A DNA stretch of 38,547 nt from Blautia sp. (lineage in GTDB: Bacteria; Bacillota; Clostridia; Lachnospirales; Lachnospiraceae), in NCBI GenBank assembly GCA_023667395.1, contig JAMPAC010000024.1, positions 1-38,547 on the forward strand, given 5' to 3'. Positions 32,297-38,547 of the stretch are shown here, piece after piece (within the stretch, counting starts at the first letter, position 1; every line of letters begins with the position of its first letter). The translations under genes were made by a program, and so were the position numbers. The notes below the pieces were generated by a model. That model was not told the DNA's origin and did no database searches. It saw only the letters and a program-made list of their open reading frames with translations.

Positions 32297-33685
32297 TCAA
32301 AGGAGTTCCCTGACCACCCGGTCCAGCACGTCAAAATATTCTTCGAAAGTCTTCCTGCAGCAGTCAGGATTATCAATCAAAATACCGGCGCTGCGGAGCC
32401 CTGTCAGGGAAAAGCCCATAGCCATGCGGTGGTCGTCATAGGTCTCGATCAGCGCCGCTTTCGGCTGGCCGGGCCAGATTGTGATGCTGCTTTCCGTCTC
32501 CTCGCACCGGATTCCCATTTTGCGAAGTTCCGTGACAATGGCGGTGATCCGGTCGCTCTCCTGGAAGCGGATGTGTCCGATGCCCGTGATAGTGGTGGGG
32601 CTATCGGCGTAGGGTGCGATGGCGGCCAGGGTGATGGCCTGGTCGGAGCAGGCTGACATATCCGCCGTGATACCGTGGAAAAACCCATCCGCAGGCGGTT
32701 CCACCAGGATTCCGTCCTCCAGGTCGGCGGCTTTGCACCCCATTTCCTCCAATATATGGATAAAAGCCGCATCCCCCTGCAGGGAATCAAAATGCACATG
32801 TTCCACCTGTACCGGGATTCCCAGCAGGGGACTCATGGCGTAAAAATAGCATGCCGCGGAGACGTCAGGCTCAACCTGATAGTCCAGCGCCCGGTAGGAC
32901 TGTCCTGACGCGGTGCGGTAGCCCATGGGCAGGGTGCTGTTGATACAGCCGGTGCAGCTGTGGTTGTCGCTGCTGCCGCCGCAGTAAAATAAAGGCGTGG
33001 CAGTCACGCCGAACTGTTCCATCATTTTCACGGTCATATTGATGTAAGCCCGCCCGTGGGTTCCCTCTATATAAGTGGTAAAGGCTTCTTTTGATAAGCA
33101 GGACGCGATCAGAAGCGCGCTTAAAAACTGGCTGCTGGAGTCAATGTTAACGGAAATGCGGTCTTTCTGAAAGCCATGGCTTCTCAGGGTGAAAGGGAAG
33201 TGTCCCTCCACGGAACCGGCGTCATAAATTACTTCGCAGCCCAACTCTTTCAGGGAATCCAGCAGGGGAGCCATGGGGCGCTTCCGCATCTGTTCCGAGG
33301 CATCCATGCGGTAAATGCCGTTGGATATGCCAAGATAAGCGGTCAGGAACCTGGCCGCAGTACCGGCGCTGCCCACGAACTGTTCCGCTTCCGTTTTGGG
33401 CACGGAGCCGCCGTGACCTTTTACGGCGATCGTTTTCGCCGCTTCATCCACCGTGGTTTCAAAGCCCAGATCCTGGATACATTTCAGGAAATGCCTGGAA
33501 TCATTGGAGAACAGGACGCCTCTCAGCGTGGATGTGCCGTTTGCCAGGGTGGCCAGCAGCAGGGCTCTGTTCGTGATGCTTTTGGAGCCGGGGACGGATA
33601 CCTTTACGGGGTTCTGCAAATCCGCTGTGTTTCTACGGGATTGCAGGGTCTGGTAGATTGTGGGTACGGAATATGTTTTTTGCAT
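32297..33685 (-). CDS. aroA: 3-phosphoshikimate 1-carboxyvinyltransferase (EPSP synthase)
   Basis: A 462-residue EPSP synthase of the shikimate pathway. Motifs visible are VPGSKSITNRALLLATLA, GSAGTAARFLTAYLG, MDASEQMRKRPMAPLL, SSSQFLSALLIA, SDQAITLAAIA and TYDDHRMAMGFSL. It transfers enolpyruvate from phosphoenolpyruvate to shikimate 3-phosphate. It is longer than the usual 430 residues owing to an N-terminal lead (about 25 residues) and an insertion near CGGSSDNHSCTGCINST. The ATG at 33685 has AAGGA upstream; a TTG six codons earlier is less likely. It stands apart from other aro genes, convergent with the GH42 gene. Confidence 0.95.
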   Translation of the reverse strand: MQKTYSVPTIYQTLQSRRNTADLQNPVKVSVPGSKSITNRALLLATLANGTSTLRGVLFSNDSRHFLKCIQDLGFETTVDEAAKTIAVKGHGGSVPKTEAEQFVGSAGTAARFLTAYLGISNGIYRMDASEQMRKRPMAPLLDSLKELGCEVIYDAGSVEGHFPFTLRSHGFQKDRISVNIDSSSQFLSALLIASCLSKEAFTTYIEGTHGRAYINMTVKMMEQFGVTATPLFYCGGSSDNHSCTGCINSTLPMGYRTASGQSYRALDYQVEPDVSAACYFYAMSPLLGIPVQVEHVHFDSLQGDAAFIHILEEMGCKAADLEDGILVEPPADGFFHGITADMSACSDQAITLAAIAPYADSPTTITGIGHIRFQESDRITAIVTELRKMGIRCEETESSITIWPGQPKAALIETYDDHRMAMGFSLTGLRSAGILIDNPDCCRKTFEEYFDVLDRVVRELL

Positions 33686-33735
33686 GGTTGGCTTCCTTTT
33701 CAAATCGTTAACAGGATAAAAAATGAAAAATGCAG

Positions 33736-33764
33736 TTGAAAAATCAGAAACAATGATTTATAAT
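33736..33764 (+). promoter_or_regulatory. Promoter of the antisense RNA
   Basis: TTGAAA (33736-33741), 17-nt spacer, perfect TATAAT (33759-33764). The RNA should start near 33771 and has no ORF, pointing towards the toxin gene on the other strand. Confidence 0.75.
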
Positions 33765-33770
33765 ATGCTT

Positions 33771-33882
33771 AACAGAACAGTCGGAAGGTGAGCGCATTCA
33801 CCTGACTCGGCGCAACATAAAACTACTTAGAAATAGCCGTTGTTTTGCCAAAGAACAGGACGGCTATTTCTTACTTTTCAAA
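33771..33882 (+). ncRNA. Putative type I antitoxin RNA
   Basis: This roughly 110-nt RNA runs from the promoter at 33736 to a hairpin terminator (33830-33870). It includes a small hairpin AGGTGA/TCACCT (33786-33803) and overlaps the 3' end of the toxin gene on the opposite strand, including its stop codon. GGTGAGCGCA (33787-33796) also matches, with one mismatch, the complement of the toxin leader at 34131-34140. Both the 3' overlap and the leader match could pair with toxin mRNA. Confidence 0.65.
33830..33870. terminator. Terminator hairpin shared by the toxin and antitoxin transcripts
   Basis: GAAATAGCCGT (33830-33840) pairs perfectly with ACGGCTATTTC (33860-33870), with inner TGTT/AACA pairing. 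TTACTTTT follows on the plus strand and TTTTATG on the minus strand. Confidence 0.7.
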
Positions 33883-33947
33883 TTCAGAATCGCAACGATT
33901 AGTAAAGCCATAGTAAGTATGATCTGCATTTCCTCATATGTACTCAT
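33864..33947 (-). CDS. Type I toxin, Hol_Tox/TxpA-BsrG-like membrane peptide
   Basis: This 27-residue ORF is too short for ordinary gene calling. It reads MSTYEEMQ, a hydrophobic core (IILTMALLIVAILNL), then KSKK. The MSTYE start, single membrane helix and lysine tail are those of the Hol_Tox group (TxpA, BsrE, BsrG of Bacillus and many putative holin-like toxins). The start is preceded by GGGAAGTGTGATC, the kind of leader seen upstream of such genes. The stop codon lies inside the convergent terminator. Members insert into the membrane and are silenced by an antisense RNA, a candidate for which is encoded opposite. Toxicity is inferred from family resemblance. Confidence 0.75.
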   Translation of the reverse strand: MSTYEEMQIILTMALLIVAILNLKSKK

Positions 33948-34160
33948 AATGATCACACTTCCCGTCATACCGCCTCCGGCGGTACAAATAATTGGTGCAA
34001 GTCTGGAAGAATCCGCTTTGCGGATTCTTCCGTGTGCATAGGTTCCGCAAAGCGGAACCGTAGATTTTCTTAGTCAGTGTATTTTACTGACTTAGAAAAT
34101 CTTTGCACACTTTCCACAGAACTCGGATCAGGTGAGAGCACGTCCCCCGGCTGCTCCATT
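33948..34160 (-). promoter_or_regulatory. Structured 5' leader of the toxin mRNA
   Basis: Four hairpins lie in about 130 nt: ACCGCC/GGCGGT (33969-33983), a perfect 12-bp stem (34005-34016 with 34020-34031), a perfect 8-bp stem (34041-34048 with 34052-34059) and a 17-bp stem with one mismatch (34062-34078 with 34086-34102). GTGTGCA (34032-34038) pairs with TGCACAC (34104-34110), enclosing the last two. A minus-strand -10 TATAAT lies at 34172-34167; no good -35 was found. Long inhibitory leaders are usual for type I toxin messages. This 394-nt gap otherwise contains only the cysK promoter. Confidence 0.6.
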
Positions 34161-34234
34161 AAGCATATTATATTGTCAAAGTTCTGATATTTTCTTTACA
34201 ATAAACATATTCAGTATAAAATAAAAATTCCCTC

Positions 34235-34263
34235 TTGACAACACCTAAAATAGAGAGTAATAT
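34235..34263 (+). promoter_or_regulatory. cysK promoter
   Basis: A perfect TTGACA (34235-34240), 17-nt spacer, TAATAT (34258-34263), with the RNA start expected near 34270. Confidence 0.8.
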
Positions 34264-34276
34264 ACAATCCATAATA

Positions 34277-34297
34277 TTCCTATTAGAAAACTAGGAA
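34277..34297 (+). promoter_or_regulatory. Operator-like inverted repeat downstream of the cysK promoter
   Basis: TTCCTA (34277-34282) and TAGGAA (34292-34297) are separated by 9 nt and lie just after the predicted transcription start, where a bound repressor would block RNA polymerase. A CymR/Rrf2-like regulator is encoded at 38126 in the same cluster. Confidence 0.45.
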
Positions 34298-34341
34298 ATA
34301 AACCATGCGGAAAACATGGAACTGAAATGGAGGAGAATACT

Positions 34342-35280
34342 ATGGGAAAAATTTATGCAAGCGCAACAGAACTGATTGGACACACCCCTTTGCTTCAGGT
34401 GAACAATTATGCCAAGGATCAGGGCGTCACAGATGCTGTCCTGCTGGCGAAACTGGAGTATTTCAACCCTGCAGGCAGCGTGAAGGATCGTATCGCATTG
34501 GCCATGATCGAGGATGCGGAGCGGAAAGGAACCTTAAAGCCCGGAGCCACCATTATCGAGCCCACTTCCGGCAACACCGGGATCGGCCTGGCCAGCGTGG
34601 CGGCGGCAAAGGGATACAGGGCGGTGCTGACCCTGCCTGAGACCATGAGCGTGGAGCGCAGGAATCTGTTAAAGGCATACGGCGCGGAACTGGTTCTCAC
34701 CGAGGGAGCCAAAGGCATGAAAGGAGCCATAGCCAAGGCGGAGGAACTGCAAAAGTCCACTCCCGGTTCGGTGATCCTGGGACAGTTCGACAATCCCGCG
34801 AATCCGGCAGTTCATGCCGCATCTACAGGTCCTGAGATCTGGGAGGACACGGAGGGAAAGGTGGATATCTTTGTGGCAGGAGTGGGTACCGGCGGTACCG
34901 TTACCGGAATCGGCACTTTCCTGAAATCAAAGAATCCTGCCATTAAGGTGGTTGCTGTGGAACCGACGGATTCCCCCGTACTTTCCGGTGGGCAGCCGGG
35001 TCCTCATAAGCTGCAGGGAATCGGCGCGGGCTTTGTGCCTTCCATTTTAAATACAGAGATTTACGACGAGATCTTTACCGTGACTACCGAGGAAGCTTTC
35101 AGTACAGGCCGCCTCATTGCCCATAAGGAGGGCGTCCTGGTGGGCATTACCTCCGGCGCGGCGCTGTACGCGGCAGCGCAGATTGCGAAACGTCCTGAGA
35201 ATAAGGGAAAGACCATTGTGGCGCTGCTTCCCGATTCCGGCGACAGATATCTTTCCACGCCGATGTTTACAGAAGCTTAA
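34342..35280 (+). CDS. cysK: Cysteine synthase A (O-acetylserine sulfhydrylase)
   Basis: A 312-residue PLP enzyme that makes cysteine from O-acetylserine and sulfide. PLP-binding Lys48 lies in NPAGSVKDR. The substrate loop is [12 protein letters not shown], the phosphate-binding loop [12 protein letters not shown] and the later [10 protein letters not shown] and [10 protein letters not shown] are conserved. The ATG at 34342 has GGAGGA 7 nt upstream. In Bacillus and Staphylococcus CysK also binds the repressor CymR, so the CymR-like gene downstream is of interest. The promoter and possible operator lie directly upstream. Confidence 0.96.
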   Translation: MGKIYASATELIGHTPLLQVNNYAKDQGVTDAVLLAKLEYFNPAGSVKDRIALAMIEDAERKGTLKPGATIIEPTSGNTGIGLASVAAAKGYRAVLTLPETMSVERRNLLKAYGAELVLTEGAKGMKGAIAKAEELQKSTPGSVILGQFDNPANPAVHAASTGPEIWEDTEGKVDIFVAGVGTGGTVTGIGTFLKSKNPAIKVVAVEPTDSPVLSGGQPGPHKLQGIGAGFVPSILNTEIYDEIFTVTTEEAFSTGRLIAHKEGVLVGITSGAALYAAAQIAKRPENKGKTIVALLPDSGDRYLSTPMFTEA

Positions 35281-35390
35281 ACTTGTGGTAAACTGCCTTT
35301 GAGACAGTTTGGCAAAGGGTCGAACCCGGAAAGCGGGCGGACAAAGAGCCAAAAGGAAACAGCTGTCGAAAATAGAAAGGTATAAAACAC

Positions 35391-36401
35391 ATGGAACCCA
35401 TCATTCAGATTAAAAATGTCACCAAGACATTTCTGGGAAAGGATAATCAGGTAGAGGCGCTTAAGGGCATCGATCTTGAGATTGAAAAGGGCGATATTTA
35501 CGGCATTATCGGCATGAGCGGCGCAGGAAAGTCCACCCTGGTGCGCTGCCTGAATTTCCTGGAGACACCCACCTCGGGCACTGTTCTGATTGAAAATAAG
35601 GATTTGTCCGCCATGACGGAAAAGGAACTGCGGCGTACCAGGACGGAGATCGCCATGATCTTCCAGCACTTTAACCTGCTGATGCAGAGGAATGTGCTGG
35701 ACAATGTATGTTTTCCCATGGAGATCGTGGGGGTGAAAAAGGCGGACGCCAGGAAGCGGGCAATGGAACTGCTGGAAATCGTAGGGCTTTCCGAGAAAGC
35801 AAAGAGTTATCCCTCCCAGCTTTCCGGCGGGCAGAAGCAGAGGGTGGCTATCGCCAGGGCTCTGGCCAACAATCCCAAGATCCTGCTCTGTGACGAGGCT
35901 ACCAGCGCCCTGGATCCCACTACCACCAAGTCCATTTTGCAGTTATTGCAGCAGATCAACAAAGACTACGGCATTACCATTGTGATCATCACCCATGAGA
36001 TGACGGTGGTGCAAGAAATCTGCTCCCATGTGGCCATCATCGACAACGGGGAACTGGCGGAGCACGGGACGGTGGAGGAGGTATTTACCTCCCCGAAGAC
36101 GCCTGCCGCAAAGAAACTGGTATTTATGGTGGATCCCAAAATGGCGGAAATGCATAGTAAACGATGCATCCGTATTGTGTTTGTGGAGAATTCTTCCTTT
36201 GAGCCGGTGATCGCCAATATGATCCTGGAGTGCAAGGCGCCGGTCAATATTCTGCTGGCAGACACCAAGGACATTAACGGGATCGCCCACGGACAGATGA
36301 TATTACAGCTTCCCGAAGAGGAAGCTACCGCAGCGAAAATGATCCATTACTTACAGGAGAGAAAGCTGACAGTGGAGGAGGTGGATTCCTATGTGGAATG
36401 A
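35391..36401 (+). CDS. metN: Methionine ABC transporter ATP-binding protein
   Basis: A 336-residue MetN. Walker A is GMSGAGKST (41-49), then IFQHFNLLMQRNVLDNV, LSGGQKQRVAIARAL, LLCDEATSALDPTTT and IVIITHEMTVVQEIC. Residues about 260-335 form the C-terminal NIL/ACT-like domain (RIVFVENSSFEPVIANMILE, VNILLADTKDINGIAHGQ), which in this family binds methionine and inhibits the transporter when internal methionine is high. It lies 110 nt after cysK; the gap has two small hairpins but no recognised S-box or T-box. It overlaps metI by 11 nt. Confidence 0.95.
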   Translation: MEPIIQIKNVTKTFLGKDNQVEALKGIDLEIEKGDIYGIIGMSGAGKSTLVRCLNFLETPTSGTVLIENKDLSAMTEKELRRTRTEIAMIFQHFNLLMQRNVLDNVCFPMEIVGVKKADARKRAMELLEIVGLSEKAKSYPSQLSGGQKQRVAIARALANNPKILLCDEATSALDPTTTKSILQLLQQINKDYGITIVIITHEMTVVQEICSHVAIIDNGELAEHGTVEEVFTSPKTPAAKKLVFMVDPKMAEMHSKRCIRIVFVENSSFEPVIANMILECKAPVNILLADTKDINGIAHGQMILQLPEEEATAAKMIHYLQERKLTVEEVDSYVE

Positions 36402-37092
36402 TATCGTTACATCCTGGCAGCAGGAGGGAACCATTATGACCCCCATGGTCAGTTATCTGCTGGAAAATATCTGGGTGACACTCTACATGACGGTGGTGTC
36501 CACGGCGTTGGCTTATGTGCTGGGGCTTCCCATGGGAATCGCCATGGTGGTCACCGCGCCGGGAGGGCTGCGCGCCAATAACGTGATATACAGGATACTG
36601 GACTTTGTGGCGAATATTGTGAGAAGCGTTCCCTTTTTGATCCTGTTGATCCTGGCATTGCCCCTGACCCGCGCCATTGTGGGGAAGGCCTACGGACCCA
36701 CATCCGTGATCGTGCCGCTGGTGCTGGCGGCGGCGCCCTTTATCGCGCGAATGGTGGAATCCTCCCTGCTGGAGGTGGACAAAGGTGTGATCGAAGCGGC
36801 CCAGAGCATGGGGGCGAACCTTTGGACGATCATCTGGAAAGTGATGCTGGCGGAGGCCAGGACTTCCCTGATCGTAAACGCCACCATCGTACTGGGAACC
36901 GTTCTCGGCTATTCCGCCATGGCAGGAATCGTGGGCGGCGGCGGACTTGGCGACATTGCCATTCAGTATGGTTATTACCGCCGGGAAGAAGATATCATGT
37001 GGATGTGCGTAATCCTGCTGGTAGTGTTGGTGCAGGGTATGCAGTACATAGGAACCCGTATTTCCAAAAAGATGGACAAGAGAGCACGTTAA
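36391..37092 (+). CDS. metI: Methionine ABC transporter permease
   Basis: A 233-residue permease with about five hydrophobic segments. The N-terminal region with ENIWVTLYMTVVSTALAYVL, FVANIVRSVPFLILLILALP and the coupling loop IEAAQSMGANLWTIIWKVML are typical of MetI, as is GGGGLGDIAIQYGYYR. It forms the pore as a dimer with MetN. GGAGGAGGTGG precedes the start, within the end of metN. Confidence 0.95.
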   Translation: MWNDIVTSWQQEGTIMTPMVSYLLENIWVTLYMTVVSTALAYVLGLPMGIAMVVTAPGGLRANNVIYRILDFVANIVRSVPFLILLILALPLTRAIVGKAYGPTSVIVPLVLAAAPFIARMVESSLLEVDKGVIEAAQSMGANLWTIIWKVMLAEARTSLIVNATIVLGTVLGYSAMAGIVGGGGLGDIAIQYGYYRREEDIMWMCVILLVVLVQGMQYIGTRISKKMDKRAR

Positions 37093-37178
37093 TTTGGTAC
37101 AGACAGCAAAGCTGTTTCGTATAGAAAAACGATTCCGGGGCGGAAGCGCCGGAACGGAGTTAAAATGGAGGATACATT

Positions 37179-37988
37179 ATGAAAAAGAAACTGATTGCGC
37201 TTTTAAGCGTGGCTGCTCTGACAGCGGGAGTATTGACCGGCTGCGGCGGCGGAAGTGATGACAAGACGATCAAGGTGGCTGCGTCCGCAGTGCCACACGC
37301 GGAGATCCTGGAGCAGGCGAAGCCCATCCTGGCGGAGCAGGGTTATACCCTGGAGATCCAGGTGTTTGAGGACTATGTGCAGCCTAACAATGTGGTGGAT
37401 TCCGGCGATTTCGACGCCAATTATTTCCAGCACATCCCTTACCTGGAGAGCTTTAACGAGGAGCACAACATGAACCTGGTGAATGCAGGCGGCATTCACT
37501 ATGAGCCTTTCGGGCTTTATCCCGGAAAGGAAAATGATCTGGCGAAGATGCAGGATGCTACCATAGCGGTGCCCAACGACACCACCAACGAGGCGCGCGC
37601 GTTGCTGCTGCTTCAGGATAACGGCTACCTGACCCTGAAGGAGGGCGCGGGACTGAACGCCACCAAGCTGGATATTGTGGATAACCCTTATAATATTGAG
37701 ATCGTGGAACTGGAGGCGGCGCAGATCCCCAGAACCCTGCCCGATGTGACTTTCGGCGTCATGAACGGCAACTACGCTATGCAGGCGGGCTTTACCGTAG
37801 CGGAGAATGCGCTGCTGTATGAGAGCGCTGATTCCGATGCGGCGGCTACCTATGTGAACGTGATCGCGGTAAAGGAAGGCAATGAAAATTCCGACAAGAT
37901 CAAGGCACTGGTGGATGTGTTGAAGTCTGACACAATCAAGGATTATATCAACGCGAATTATAACGGCGGCGTGATTCCTTATAAGTAA
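37179..37988 (+). CDS. metQ: Methionine-binding lipoprotein, NlpA/MetQ family
   Basis: A 269-residue lipoprotein with signal ending GVLTGC (lipid Cys22). The mature part has KVAASAVPHAEILEQAKPIL, VVDSGDFDANYFQHIPYLESF and IAVPNDTTNEARALLLLQDN, all standard for the MetQ/NlpA fold that captures methionine outside the membrane. It is the binding protein for MetNI. GGAGG lies upstream of the start; hairpins in the 86 nt after metI may control relative expression. Substrate could include other sulfur amino acids. Confidence 0.94.
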   Translation: MKKKLIALLSVAALTAGVLTGCGGGSDDKTIKVAASAVPHAEILEQAKPILAEQGYTLEIQVFEDYVQPNNVVDSGDFDANYFQHIPYLESFNEEHNMNLVNAGGIHYEPFGLYPGKENDLAKMQDATIAVPNDTTNEARALLLLQDNGYLTLKEGAGLNATKLDIVDNPYNIEIVELEAAQIPRTLPDVTFGVMNGNYAMQAGFTVAENALLYESADSDAAATYVNVIAVKEGNENSDKIKALVDVLKSDTIKDYINANYNGGVIPYK

Positions 37989-38125
37989 GGAAAGTTTGTT
38001 TCCCGGGAGGAAAGAACCGTGCGCGTTTTATGCATGGCGCAGGCGTGAATGGTGACAGTCCGAGAGATTCCTTGAAAGAGGCTGGTTGGAAAAGGGTTTT
38101 GTATCACGTGCTTGAAAGGTGAGAC

Positions 38126-38547
38126 ATGAAAATTTCAACGAAAGGCAGATACGCGGTGCGGGTCATGCTTGACCTGGCGCTGAATCATACGGGAGAATGC
38201 ATCAAGGTCAAGGATATTGCCGCACGACAGGGCATTTCCGAGAAGTACCTGGAGCAGATCATCGCCGTGCTGAACAAGGCCGGTTATGTGAAAAGTGTCC
38301 GAGGCGCCCAGGGCGGTTACAAGATCGCCAGGGCGCCGGAGGAATACACCGTGGGAATGATCCTCCGGCTGACGGAGGGCTCCATGGCTCCCGTGGCCTG
38401 CCTGGACGAGGGCGCGGAGGAATGCGAACGCTGCGATACCTGCGAGACGCTGCAGGTCTGGAAGGAACTGTATGCGGCCATCAATCAGGTCATCGACAAT
38501 GTGACCATCGCGGATCTGGTGGAAAGACGCCGGAAACGGGAGGGGAA
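38126..38547 (+). CDS. Rrf2-family regulator, CymR/IscR-like (3' end cut by window)
   Basis: The first 140 residues are present and no stop is reached. MKISTKGRYAVRVMLDLALN, IKVKDIAARQGISEKYLEQI and the wing GAQGGYKIAR are the Rrf2 winged helix. The C-terminal part has four cysteines (92, 100, 103, 106; pattern C-x7-C-x2-C-x2-C). IscR and NsrR hold an Fe-S cluster through cysteines in this area, whereas many CymR proteins lack them, so metal or cluster binding is possible but unproven. Being downstream of cysK-metNIQ suggests control of sulfur amino-acid genes. AAAGGTGAG lies before ATG 38126. Confidence 0.88.
   Translation, partial: MKISTKGRYAVRVMLDLALNHTGECIKVKDIAARQGISEKYLEQIIAVLNKAGYVKSVRGAQGGYKIARAPEEYTVGMILRLTEGSMAPVACLDEGAEECERCDTCETLQVWKELYAAINQVIDNVTIADLVERRRKREG

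Noticed and set aside
34173-34210. TTGACA on the minus strand close to the toxin -10 box
   Set aside because: It overlaps the region directly before TATAAT with only a few bases between, so the spacing excludes it as the -35 of that promoter.
35281-35390. tRNA-like T-loop (GGGTCGAACCC) and small hairpins before metN
   Set aside because: No acceptor or anticodon arm around it; also no S-box or T-box core motifs.

Overview
The window looks like a chromosomal segment of a Clostridia member, most likely Lachnospiraceae. The signs are strong AGGAGG-type ribosome binding sites, lipoprotein-anchored ABC binding proteins, a CymR/Rrf2-type regulator beside cysK and metNIQ, a lone carbamate kinase, a GH42 beta-galactosidase and a Hol_Tox-type small toxin. 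No rRNA, tRNA, CRISPR array, transposase or integrase was found. Species is not assignable by eye.

Layout. 1-1135: AT-rich debris with a truncated membrane-protein remnant, an XRE regulator and a 56-aa ORF. 1326-5193: a three-gene run of two polytopic membrane proteins (GT-C-like and DUF6020-like) and a HAD phosphatase, closed by a terminator. 5256-6106: an OB-fold-like lipoprotein with its own promoter. 6155-6799: a gene-free stretch that folds back on itself at several nested levels, a candidate large structured RNA or foldback element. 6837-12389 (minus): an operon of an FRG-domain protein followed by a complete Ugp/Mal-type sugar ABC importer.

12460-20886 (plus): an AT-rich seven-gene island, unlike its GC-richer flanks, with its own promoter. 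It encodes an unknown protein, an SNF2 helicase, a MORC/MutL-like GHKL ATPase, an HNH nuclease, a DNA cytosine-5 methyltransferase with a fused HTH, a DUF3883 PD-(D/E)XK-like protein and a Vsr-type nuclease. I read it as a restriction-like anti-phage system. The parts are known families, but the combination does not match a characterised system that I can name, so it is the main candidate for an undescribed system.

20899-23359: an amino-acid ABC importer whose binding protein has its two sequence halves in swapped (circularly permuted) order. 23431-29038: housekeeping and orphan genes: a helical-bundle protein with a sequestered Shine-Dalgarno, an HD hydrolase, an H-box-less kinase-like protein, truA, an unknown gene, an XRE-membrane regulator and lspA. 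29103-33685: carbamate kinase, GH42 and aroA. 33736-34172: a probable type I toxin-antitoxin locus with a convergent antisense RNA and a highly structured toxin leader. 34235-38547: a sulfur amino-acid cluster, cysK, metN, metI, metQ and an Rrf2/CymR-like regulator cut by the window end, with an operator-like repeat at the cysK promoter.

About 100 nt of leader sequence is shared between the sugar-importer ATPase gene and the XRE-membrane regulator gene, a dispersed repeat with CAGT/ACTG ends.
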